Assembly (NCBI GenBank): GCA_030847615.1
Contig: JAUMIR010000005.1
Coordinates: 213,140,645-213,204,644 of the forward strand
Reading direction: 5' to 3'
DNA from: Gambelia wislizenii
Lineage: Eukaryota > Chordata > Lepidosauria > Squamata > Crotaphytidae
DNA length: 64,000 bases
The notes under the pieces are model-generated. The model did not search any database. It had not been told where the DNA came from and saw only the letters and a list, made by a program, of their open reading frames with translations. Shown here one piece after another: positions 12,501 through 25,111 of the stretch (the first letter of the stretch is position 1; each line of letters starts with the position of its first letter). The position numbers and the translations under genes were made by a program.

Positions 12501-15500
12501 CAGTACCTACCAGAAAGTCAGCCAAATAAATGGTTTTAAAGCTCCATTACCATCTTAAACATGGCTGTTGCCACTGTGGGGAGTACCATATCTATAGTTC
12601 ATACTATAGATCAAGATCTTTAAAACATAATTATCAGTGTAACACATGGACTTGCAGCTTCCATAAACTGATAAGGAAACAGCAGAAGGGATTCAAGTTT
12701 AGCTCTGAAAGTAAGAAGGATGTGAAGCAGCAGAATGGTGTACCATATTAGAGGAGCTACAACTTTTTTTTTTTACTTGAAACATTATTAAAACATGGCA
12801 ACAATATTTTCTGCATGAACATAGTAACAGGCTGGAACTTCCCACCTATGTTTCATGTTGTTCCATTATCAGGTATGTAATTATGAACCATTATCAAGAA
12901 CTGTTACAAATTTAAAAATCATTTTACCATGTTTTTATTAGTAACTGGAACAACACGTTAATTTTTAAAGGAAAAAACAGCAGCTTTAAAATAGTGATAA
13001 CTAGTTTCTATTACACTCTATAAGCTGTTTATGGGATATAGCTACAAGTTTTTATTTTTAATACCAGAGAACCAAATCTTAGATGAAAACAAGAACACTA
13101 CTCCCTGTTTAATTACAATTGCCAACTCAACTTGCAGCACAGGTCAATGTGTATTAAGTAAATCTTACTGTGTTGAGTTCAGCTCACTTCCTAGTATGTA
13201 TGTTTAGGAATGCAGTCTTAAGAACAGATCAAAGTAAGGCAGAATATGGATGTTATTTTTTACAAACTCTATACATAATCTCGGCATCATCACCAAAACA
13301 TCAAAATATCCATGGATCAGCAGTTGTGATAAGAAAAATATTTGTATTATATCAGTTTTCAGAGCCTCCCTTTCCCCTTTGAAATCAATACTGTTCCATC
13401 CTGAACAGCAGGAACAGGACTGAACAGCTGTGGAAACATAGCCTAACATCATATGTCTGATGCTTATCACCATCAAAATTTATTTAACAGAAGATGAAAA
13501 AGAGCCAAGATCATGCTTTGCTTCCTTCGTATTTTCATCCACCCTGGAATAGGCTATTAAAATTTCTACCTATATAGTAACTGCTACACACAAAGTTTGG
13601 AAAATGTCACTTTTTTGGACTACACATCCCAGAATCCCCCACCCAGTGCTGTTTGGGAAATGTGAGGAGTATAGTCCAAAAAGGCAACTTTCCCAAGCTT
13701 TGCACATGGACCGAATGCCTCTTAGCTTGTAAAGTGGATTCTTACCTGTCAAAAGCAGCCTGTACTGGGGGATCCTTTGCACTGGCTTCAGCAAATAGTG
13801 CTTAAGTGCCAAGTTAGCACAGCGGGAGCTCATCTGAAAGGCAAACCACCCAGAAATCTAGTATGGTCAAGTAAAATTCTTTCAATCATGCATCTTGCTG
13901 ATGTATGACAAAATGAAGTCTTAATTGGATTTTATACTATCAAAAGGCCATAGGTTCACTAGGATACATCACTTGATATGATGTATAGAAGTAAAATATA
14001 CCTAACATGTCGGCATACTAGGTCATGAGCAGGTTTAGCATTTTAAATGTTTCCTCCTTACCTCCATCAATCAACTATCATTGCTTCAATTCTTCAGCTG
14101 CACTATAGCAAACAACTTATCTTTTGTCTAACAAATCTAAAGCACCATGCCTACATATCTGCAAACCAGAAACAAGGGAACATGGAAGTATAATACTTGG
14201 AACTGGCATGTTGGCAGAAGATTTTAATCCAAAATTACAAGAACTTTAGCCAAGAGGCTTGACCTACTTCTAACATTCAATTCTATTCAATTTGCCTGCA
14301 AAAAACATTATTATTTGTATACCCAGGACTCATAGGTTAGAAGGGGTCTTGTAGACCAGTGCTTCTTAAGCTATCTGATGTAGTAGACTGGCAGATTTCC
14401 CTCCAATGTGCCAGGACCAGCATCATATTTGTCCCCATCAACATTAGCTATTTCCTTCTTTCCTAGACTGGCCACAGATTGGTAGCTAATAGCTTATGGA
14501 CCAACACCAGTCCATGGACCACCACTTTGAGTAGCACTGTTGTAGACCATCTAGTCCAGCTTCTGTTTGGTATGAGATGTGGGCTGATAAAAGACTTGCT
14601 AATAGAGGGAAATGGCCTGTTGTTGACATTTACAGTACTTATTTATGGATTTATTTAATTTATATCACAGCTCTCTGTCAACATGGGACCCAAGATAACT
14701 CATCACACAGATTAAAACAGTTTACTTAAAATACAATGATTATAATAAAGAAAGTTTTAAAAATAAATAAAATATTCCATTTAAAACAGCACTAAACAGT
14801 TTAAAAACATTTAAAATTTAAGGATGGGAATTCAAGTACAGCATAAACAGCCCATGAAGACAGCCTTCTTTCTTTCTGCTGCACATTTCATTGGGTGTGC
14901 AGACATATAAAGGAGCTGTGAAGTTGCATCCTATGTAACTCAACTTGTGAGCTGCCATCACAGCTCTATTCTAACCTTCCTGGTTACAACAACTGCTTCT
15001 TCCATCACATTTGGCAATTCTTTAAAATGAATCTATTCAAGGAAATAGACACTTCCTACCCAATGTTCTACAAGAGGTTATTCTGGTGACAGTTGCGTAT
15101 GCTGAACTATAAGTTTTAAATGGAGATTTGAAAAATTAAATGGTATTTACTCCGGTTCTGGACATACAACTTTTAAAATGGTTATTTAAAATATTTGATT
15201 TTTTCCCTTAAATTTGTCAATAAACCAAAGTTATTTTGCATAAATGCCAATCTGGCACCCAAAATTAATGATAAAATCTTTTGGTCACATGCAGGCCCCT
15301 AGGCTCCCTTATACTGGATCTTTAGAGAAGATCCAAAGTCATTCATAGTACTTTGTTCTAGCAATTATTTTGATTCAGATGTTTTAAATTTCTTTTTGTT
15401 TCCCCTGCTATATTTCTCTTCTAGACATTTGGTCTAATGACAAAATTATTGGTATTCATTTAGGTAAGATGGTTAGGTACAATATACTCATGTTGTCTAA

Positions 15501-18500
15501 CAGATGCTATTAAAATCTTTTATTATTTAACCCATTAAAATAGATACTTGTTGTTATTGGTAGTACAGTTATCCCTCTGTATCCATGGATTTGGTATCCA
15601 CAGATTTAAGTATTCATGGCTTGAAAATATTCTTAAAAAAATAATCCAAAAACCAAACCTTGATTTTGCCATCTTATATATGGGACACCATTTTGCTATG
15701 CCATTACATATAATGGGACTTGAGTATTCACGGATTTTGGTATCCACGGGGGGTCCTGGAACCAAACCCCAGTGAATATGAAGGGACTACTGTATATAAA
15801 ACCTCCATTCATATGCATTTTATGAAGGGAAAGTAAGTGAAAACAATGTACTCTTCATCTAGTAAGAAGTAGATATATTTTGTACTCTGGTATTGTATAA
15901 AGAAGTACCTAAACAAAACTAAAGTCAAGAGATAGTGCGGAAACTCACAAGCATGCCAAGTTTAGTTACCTCAAAATCTCGAACGACAGCAGCAAACCCT
16001 GGGTTCTTCTTGCACTGCTCATCCAGGAGGGCTATATTCCTTTCAAATTCTTTGATGTAAGTTGAATACATCTTTAAGTAAGGTCCTTTTTTCACAAATA
16101 TATCAGCAATTCTCTGATGGTCAGCCCTGGAATTTACCACCATGAACAATTAAAACTTGAACCTGCAGAATACAGATGTGCCTTCCACCCCACCAAGATT
16201 TATTTGTTTAAAAACAAGCAGGCCTAAATCCAATTGCTCTTCCCAACAAATCAGTAAGATATACATATGCATTGATGTACTATTGAGCAATTGATTTAAC
16301 AGATCTATCGCATTTGGAAATGTTTAGCACCCTCCCCCCATGACACTAAAGGCCATATTCTGTGAATGTCATGGCAGAGTTTGCCACAGTGATTTCATAT
16401 TCACCCAGTAATGAGTTACTTATAAGTCTTGAAGAGTAAAATGGGAAAAGAACTGTCCTGGGTGCTGTTTACACAATGAAAATGTAGTGGAAAGAATTCG
16501 TGTCCAACCCTGATAGTTCACACATACAGGTCGGTTCTGAGCTTTTAGGAAGGGGGGCACCTTCTATCCCACAACCCGCGGGACATTCTGTCCTGCAGTT
16601 TGTGGGTTTTTTAAAAAAAAGGCACGGGAGGATTCAGAAAATCGGACATTTAAACAGCCTGGAACAAGATATCTCGGCACTAGGTGATGAATGGAAATTG
16701 ACGTTGGCAGGGGCGGGCTTAGAGATCAGAGACCAGAGAAGGAGGGGTCAGTCACTCAGTCAATAGATTCAAAAGATTCAGCCTCACCAGCTGAGAACAA
16801 AGGCTTCCCTTCCAGCTGCACGTAGGTTTATGTGTGAGTGTCTGTGCACTAAGTCACTCTGATCAATGGATTTTTATGCTGCAAACCCTTCAGCTTCAAC
16901 CTGTCCCTCCCCTGCATGGTGGGTTTAAATTTTAAAGGGACAGCAAGGGTCTGGGCATGGATTGCTCCTTCCTCCCCACGTTAGCTTGCTTTCAATGGTG
17001 GGTTTACATTTTAAAGGAACAGCAAGGGTCTGGGCACGGATCGCTCCTTCCTCCCCACGTTAGCTTGCTTTCAATGGTGGATTTACATTTTAAAGGGACA
17101 GCAAGGGTCTCGGCACGGATCGCTCATCCCTCCCCTAATCCCCTCATCCTCAATGCAATGTTCATTCATCCCCTCATCCCCAACGCAGAAGCTTGAACAA
17201 ACATGTGTGCCAGCCAATAGAATTGCTCGTGGCAGGAAACTCTAAAGGAAGTATATCACCGAGGTTGTGAAAAAATGAGTAATCGCATCCTTGAAAAAAT
17301 GAGTAATTTTTTTGTAGGATGTAATCACATTTTTCATCCTACATTTTTCAAGAATGTAATCGCATCCTTGAAAAACCAGTAATCGAAAAAACGAGTAATT
17401 TTTAGCTGATTGACAGCTAAAAAAAATCCTGAGATGTAAACTCGTGTAAACAAAGAAACAAACAAAAAAACCCGGGGTAGTATATAGTAAACAATGATCC
17501 TGGGAACTCCCAGGATATCCAGTTCAGAGACAAAAATCGTGTAAACAGCGAGTGACGAATACGGGATCAAGAAGTCCCGGGACGCCCTGCGACAATAACT
17601 AGCGTCTAACTGGCACCCTGGTACCTAGGATCTTCTTTGGCTGCACAAAAGCCAGTGTGGTTGCAGATTACTGCTATGAAGGCATGCATAAATGCACTGT
17701 TACATATCTAATCTTTGTCTGTAAATAGCTACATTACAATATCAGACATTTAACCCCAGAAGTTGCCTTTGCAATCTAAAAAAGGGCCCTGCCACAAATT
17801 AGATACTTTCTATGACTTACATCCCAATACAGCAAGATTTAGTAAGAAAACTGTATAGTTACCAGTGAGACAAACGTTCTTCTAACTCTCTCAAGAGGTC
17901 TCGATTGAGCTCATATAACTGAGGTAGGTAGTACAGGATCTGATTCAAGATCCTGTCTTCAATTATTGGCTTTCCAAGCTGCCTGGAAGCATGTGAGACT
18001 GAATCCCGAAAATCCTATTTCAGTGCAAATGGGAAACAAACACACACATATCTTTGAGAAATTGGCTGCCAAGCAACAATGCAGGTTACACTATGTCCCT
18101 TGTACAGACAGTGCAAACTTGTTTGGCAAAGGTCCCTAGGATTGGACATGTAGCCCAAGGGTAAGCAGACTCACTTTTCAGTTTATTTATTTACCTTATT
18201 TGTGGATATTATACGGCTGTGGCAGCAAACTCAAGCTTTTCTGCCACGTGTACCTGTCTCATAAACATATGTTTGCAAATGTGTATTTAATATTAAAACT
18301 TGCATACCACTGACAGGGCTTTTGCTGGGTTTATACCATCCATCTACAATCCACTTTTACCTTTGATGTGTGAATCAACCCTTATCCACCAGCAAATCTG
18401 AATGCTGCAACAGAAGGATATGTGATCACATACTTCACACAGAAATCTGATGCTCATTCTTAATCTCACAAAACTTCCTTACTCCCTGGCAGATCACATA

Positions 18501-21500
18501 GCTGCATGCTGGAGACATCAGGTTAGATAGAGGGTATAACCGTACATGCTCTTCCTTAACCCAACATCAGAGTGGGAATGAGTGTTCAAATATGTCCTCC
18601 TTACTGCAGGTCTCTCCATTTCTTGTTGAGGATGATGAATACAACAGACATTTTGTCTCCTTACAGGTAATTCACCATGTTGTCTGTTAATTTATGTATT
18701 ATTTATTTATTTTATACGCCATTTTCTCCCAGAATGGGACCCAAGGCAGCTCACAAAAACATCCAATAAAATACAATTTTAAAGCATCACAATTTAATAT
18801 TTCAAATTATATAAAACATATAAAATTTAAAAAATAAAAATAGAAATGAAATAAAAATAAAAATAAAAACACCCCAATAATAAGCCTCTGTAAGCACAGC
18901 TACGCATTAAAAGCCTGCTTGAATAAAAACATCATTGTCTTTGGTTAAATTCAGTTTTGCCAGACTTATCTAACAAAAATTAGATAATAGACTGTAATTT
19001 GTATCAATGTGTAAAGGGTAAAGCAATTTTGTGAATATGTGCACGGTTGTCTAAGATGTGGGCTTCAGTGCATTAAAAAAAACACAACCCCACACAGTTG
19101 AGTGAGGAGAATGAAAGCTGATGAGCAATTCCCTTCCTTTCTTCAACCTCCTTTAAAAGTAGATGACTCAAAGGAGAAATGGAAAGGGTACCTTTTGGCA
19201 CTAGGGACTTAATTGCACTAGATTAAACTGAAAACAGATGGGTTTATTCATATGGAAATGTAGGGTTTTTTTTGTCTCTTGGGAGACAACTGGCGACACA
19301 AAATTTAACAAGCTTTTTTACACTCCTGGGGTTTTATGACCTTCGAACACTGCCTTCACACACAAAAATAACCCAAGCAATTACTATACTCAATAGAATC
19401 CAGATGGAACACAGTAGCTTCAGAGAACCTTAAGCAAAACACAACATGCATAACATTAACAGGAACACTAAACTACACTAGGGGAAAAATATCCTGGGAA
19501 TGTGTATGCTCTTAACATGCATAAACCAAACTGGTGTTATGTTTTGATCTTGAATGCACTTATTCATGAGTGTACAACAGTCAAAGACTAATAACAGTGG
19601 GTTTCTAGTTCTTTTTGGCTTAAGCCTTACTACTTCACTCCTTTTCTTCCCTATCACTCTCTACTAATATACCCGAGACCCCTCCTCCAAAGAAAATAAG
19701 AGCAGATATATGCTTTCTGCCAAGTGAAAAAGGAAGGGTTCAATCTGAGCAATTGCAGACCTACGAGTCCAACACTTGAAGCTCTGTGGTCTTCCTGCCA
19801 CAAGAGGATGGAGTAAAATTAGCTTGTAATATGAGCAGATAAAACAGGAAACTAATTTGTTGTTTTTACTTGAAATCAAGGTGCTGTTTACACGATGAAA
19901 ATGTCCCGGGAAGTATTCGTGTCGATCCCTGGCAGTTTACACGTACATCGGGTTGGGTATGTAATTTTCAGAAGGGGGACCACCTTTTATCCCTCAACCT
20001 GCGGGACTTCCAGTCCCGCGGTTTGTGCCGGTTTTTAAAAAAGTCACTGGAGGATTCGGAAAATCGGAAATGTAAACAGCCTGGGACAAAATATCTCAGT
20101 ACTAGGGGATGACCGGAAATGGTGACTGGGGGCGGGCTTAGAGATCAGTGACCAGAAAAGGAGGGGTCAGTCACCCGTTTAACAGATCCAGCCTAACCAG
20201 CCGAAAACAAAGGCATCGCTTCCAGCTGCACAAGGTTGATGTGTGTGTGCACGCGCGTGTATACTCAATCACCTTTTTAAATGGATTTCTATACTGCAAA
20301 CCCTTCAACTTTACCTTTTCCTCAACTGCATGTTACAGAGAGATCATGGTGGGCAGAGGGTCGCCCATTCATCCCCTGCCTTGATCACCTCCCTGGGTCT
20401 GAACGGGCACAGTAAAATATTCCAGCCTCTGAGCGAATGAACACCCTTTAATTCCCCCTCTCTGTGTCTTTCAAAATGCCAGTCTGTAGATGGCTTGAAA
20501 CCTAAACTCTGCTGCTAAATCTCTGCTGTAAGGGTTAACATTTTAAAGAGGCAAGGGGAATACGAAGCCTCCCCCCCCCACTCAGCTTGATTTCAAAAGG
20601 AAAGCACTCGGCTTGATTTCAAAAGGAAAGCACTCATTCCTGCGTCTGAGCGAAAGATCTCAGTCTGGGTCTTTCAAAATGCTTTCTGCCTCTGCTTAAA
20701 GGGTTAACATTTTAAAGAAGCAAGGGGAATACCAAACCTCTGCCCCCCCTCTCTCCCCTCCAGCCAGCCAACAGCATCGCTCGTGGAGCGGAACTCTAAA
20801 GGAAGTGCGTCACCGAGGTTGTGAAAACACGAGTAATCGCATCCTTGATTGACAGCCAAAAAAACCCACCCCTAAAACCTAAAAAAACCCACACGGAACT
20901 TAGGACGTGTAAATATCAGTCACGGGACCACCCGGGATATCCAGATCAGTGACAAAAATCGTATAAACAGCGAGGGACGGATTCGGGATCACAAAGTCAC
21001 GGTAAGCACTGCGACAATTTTTGTCGTGTAACTGGCACCCAAGAGTAGGAGACCTTTAACCTCAATTGTTTAGCATGATAAGTAAGCATGATGGTACTAT
21101 ATTCCAAAATCTCAAAGACAAAAAACAGAGAATACAGTTCACTGAATTTCTGGAGTACAGGTTGACCCCCATATCCATGGATTCAGTATCCATGGTTTCA
21201 CATATCCACATCCAAAAAATATGTTCTCTCTAGGCATTTCTAAGTCCTCCAATGTGATTCTAAGGTCAACTTCCAGCATTCATCTAATTGAAAATAATAG
21301 GGTTCCCTATAATCCACAGTTGCAGGTTTCCACAGGGGGTCTTGGAACATATCCCCTGCGGATATGGGGGTTGACCTGTACAACCCTTTTTCTTTCTTGA
21401 CAGAGGCTCTGCAAGAGGCTACAGATATAATTCAACCCAGTGTTTTTCAAGCTATTTAACATTGTAGACAGGTAGGATTTTAAAATCAAAGCACTAGTGA

Positions 21501-21694
21501 CAAACACCGTATCTGTGTCCATTGGCTACAATTGTTTCTTTCTCTCCTGGAAACTTGGTCACCGGATCACTACTTTGAATAGGACTGGTTTAAGCCATTA
21601 CACTGGGAAAAGCCACACAGGCTGAATTTTTCTAAGCTTGTACATGGTACTTTTAAAAACATCTAGTATTGCAGTTCGTTGTAATGAATATGTT

Positions 21695-21736
<42 letters not shown>

Positions 21737-24700
21737 CTTCAGCATTCAGCATCTCATTTTATTTAATGAATGACATAAGAAAATACACTCTAGTGAACAC
21801 AATGGAGCTCTTCACACGCATTGTCCATTACATGATGCTTTTGAAACTCTAGAAGTTTAAAAACGGCCTATAATGCTGCAAAGTTAAGGTACACCATTAA
21901 AAAAAATTGGTGTGTGTAGAATTCAGCATACAAGCTATAGTACCATTAAAGCAAATTTCTAATTATAATACTTTTTCTTTGTAAAAATATCCTTTTTCAT
22001 ATCCTATGGTTCCTAAAAGAAAATCTGACATAACCTTACTGTTAAGATAAAAAGCACACCTGTCCATCTTTAGGATTCATTCCCTTGTTACATCAGGTTC
22101 TAATATGCATGTATAGTTTCCAGGAGATTCTTAGGAAAAGCTCAATTACTCTAATAAATTTTAATGGGTTACAGGTGCTGCATTCTTGAATGACAGTCTA
22201 GTAACGAACAGTTTCAAGAACTTTATATTTCAATTTTTTTTTCATCCTCTTGCAAACTTAAGAGCCAGCCGCTCTGTAGTCAGATGCTTACTGCCTTTTA
22301 TACATAAAAATATGAAGAAGCCTTTCTATATAAAAACTGTTCTGTCATATATAGACAGCCATTTGTTTTGTTGTGCGCCTTCAAGTTGTTTCCTACTTTT
22401 GGTGACCCTATGGCGATCCTATTGTAGGGTTTTCTTTGCAAGATTTATTCAGAGGGGGTTTGCCTTTGCCTTCCTCTGAAGCTGAGAGAGTGTGACTTGC
22501 CCAAAATCACTTAGTGGGTTTCCATGGTAAGCGGGGATTTGCACCCTGTCCTCCAGTGTCATAGTCCATTACTCAAACCACTAAACCACACTAGCTCTGT
22601 AGATATCCACATGATCATATAATTTGTATGCATATATTCTAGTACACAGGCACCATCATTTTAAAGCAATTTTGTCATACTGATAAGTAGTGGCCAATGC
22701 AAAGAGCGTACAGCAAAAAGGGGTTTACAAAGATAGACCAGGAACCTGCTGGATAGTTATGAATGCATAACCCAGAGTTACACACTTGTGACCATTTCAT
22801 ATTCATGATCCCTTTGTAGCCTCTAGTTTAGGGGATTACACAGAGACATCAACCATAGTTGCAGGGTATGCCATTCACATAAAAACACCAAATCTAAGTA
22901 AAGTATAAGTAAACAATATAACACATTTTTCAAAGCAGTGCTTTTGCCCTGAAATTCCTCCCCTTCACCTATAGGACCAGAGAATAGGGCCTAGGCCTTG
23001 AGATTCAGGAACCCTAACTGTGCTGCCTACAAAATTCAGCAGTTTTGCCATGATTTAGCAGAAAGACAAAATTATATCCAGGAAGATGGACACAACAGGC
23101 AATTCATTTGGAAATAAGAAAAAGAAAGCTAATGAAAGGGATGTAAGAGGGACAGAAGGAAACGTCTATTTTTTTAAAAAAGACATCTGGTCAATTTGGC
23201 ATCCAAATCTGGATGGAAAGGGTAGTATAAAGGGTATGACCCTTCCTGTCACCATTTTAATTTTTTAAAGATGAAGATGTACTCCACTGTCTTTAGTTAT
23301 CTTAAAGGTAATAGGTGGACACAGATTATAGAGTCTTTGCTTTCTATAGGAAGCCCCCCCCCCAGCTCCGCTTTTCAACAGCACATTATCTGATGACTCA
23401 CTCTTTTGACACATGCAAATTAAGGGCAAGTTCTGTTCTTTAGTTATCTTAAATTTAATAGGTGGACACAGATCATAGAGTCTTTGCTTTCTATAGGAAG
23501 CCCCACCCCACCAGCCCCGCTTTTCAACACCTCATTATCTGATGACTCACTCTTTTGACACATGCAAATTAAGGGCAAGTTCTATTCATCTGAGGAAGAA
23601 TCTAGTCTTTTGACAGTTCTTGCTTACAGAGGCTTGCTTGGGACTGAACATGCACATGAGTGCTGCTTGCAAAGCGAGCTAAGAGGGAGAAAGTCACCAA
23701 GCTGACTGAGAGACTTTGCAAGGTGTGTGCGCAGGGGCACGCGCAGGTAGTCCCAAGTGAACCACCATAATTCCCTCATGTTCCCTACGTGGGTTCTGCT
23801 TTTCGATCAATTCCTGTTTCTGACACTGCTGCAGCCCTAACTTGTCAGATAAGCGGGGGCTTCCCGTATTTGGATATGTTCCAAGCATGTTTTTTTTAAC
23901 GTTAGGGAAGACTAGCTATGATATAAAGAAGTCCTGACCTGACAAGCAGCCCTCAGTCTCTGCTCTTTGAATGTCAAAGAGAAAGAAAACCTGAACAATC
24001 AGGTTCTAACTTGGCTGCCTAGAAAGCTGTGCTTATATAATTTTGGTAATATTTGGAAATAATTAGTAGAAAAATATGCTTTTCTTTAAAGCAAGGATGG
24101 ATAAAGTGTGGCCTGTGAGCTGTATGAGGTCCTTGTGTGCAAGCCCCCAGAGCCCCTATTTTGGGGGGGATTTCATGGCATAGCACATTCAAAACTGGCC
24201 ACAAATGTAGCAGCTTACCTTTCCCATCCCCCAGAGTCCCACAACCTCAGCTGCCAAATGCTCCCAATCAGCCAAAATGCCAGGTGCAAGTGATGCTATG
24301 TCACTTCCAGCATGACAAAATGCAATAATGTGGCCCACTGGAGTGGCATGGAGGGGGAGGCCCTCATCCCCTGCACACTTGTCCACCCCTGCTTTAAAGC
24401 CTAGTTAAACTTGAACACAACCTAATCATTTAAGTCCCACTTTCATATCTCTTCTGACCCTTGAATTGGAAACTCTACAACAAACGCACAGAATAACAAA
24501 CATGTTCCACGAAAAAGCAGTGCAAGGAATAAAAGTGAAAATGACAGCAAGATATTGTTGTACTGAGAAATGTCAACAAGTAGATGTCCTTTTCAATGCA
24601 GTTTATTAAACGTGACTATGTCCTCTCCTCTATCAATTATAGCAGTGCCATAAAACTGACAATGTATGTTATTTCCTTTCTCAGCACAGACAAGCTACCT

Positions 24701-25079
24701 GACATCTCAAACTACCATAAACAAATTAGATCTGTGTTATATTTTCTCAGTATATAACTGAGCCTGGGCCCAGAAGCAGGCGAAAGGCCCTCCCTCCAAA
24801 CCAACTGCCACCGCCCTGCCCTTGGAGGGAGAGAAGAGGCAGGCAGAACTCCAACAGGCCTAGGCCCAGAAGCAGGGGAAAGGCCCTCCCTCCAGCCCAA
24901 CTATCATTGCCCTGCTTTGGAGGGAGAGAAGAACCCAGCAGATTTAATCCCTACCCCCACTGCCATTCCCTTTTCCTTATGTGTCGTGTCTTATTTAGAT
25001 TGTAAGCCCAAGGGCAGGAACTGTTAAATTGACCATTTGTAAGCTGCTCTGATAGCCTTTGTGGCTGAAGAGCGGGGTA

Positions 25080-25111
<32 letters not shown>

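Larger units (their letters stand above)
2620..13745 (-). other. FGD6 intron 8 (11.1 kb)
   Basis: Besides the repeats listed separately, 3600-5250, 6300-7220, 11340-12110 and 12370-13590 are AT-rich sequence in which I see no gene. Homopolymer and short tandem tracts occur at 7425-7437 and 11377-11410 (GATA/GACA-like). A GC-rich block at about 8320-9060 is treated separately. Confidence 0.75.
13834..15969 (-). other. FGD6 intron 7 (2.1 kb)
   Basis: It holds a LINE-type 3' tail near 14640-14830 and a Tigger-like MITE at 15566-15792. The rest (13860-14630 and 14840-15560) is AT-rich with no recognisable gene or RNA. Confidence 0.8.
16127..17862 (-). other. FGD6 intron 6 (1.7 kb), two-thirds transposon
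   Basis: A 1,157-bp terminal-inverted-repeat element (16461-17617) makes up most of this intron. The flanks (16127-16460, 17618-17862) show nothing else. Confidence 0.8.
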
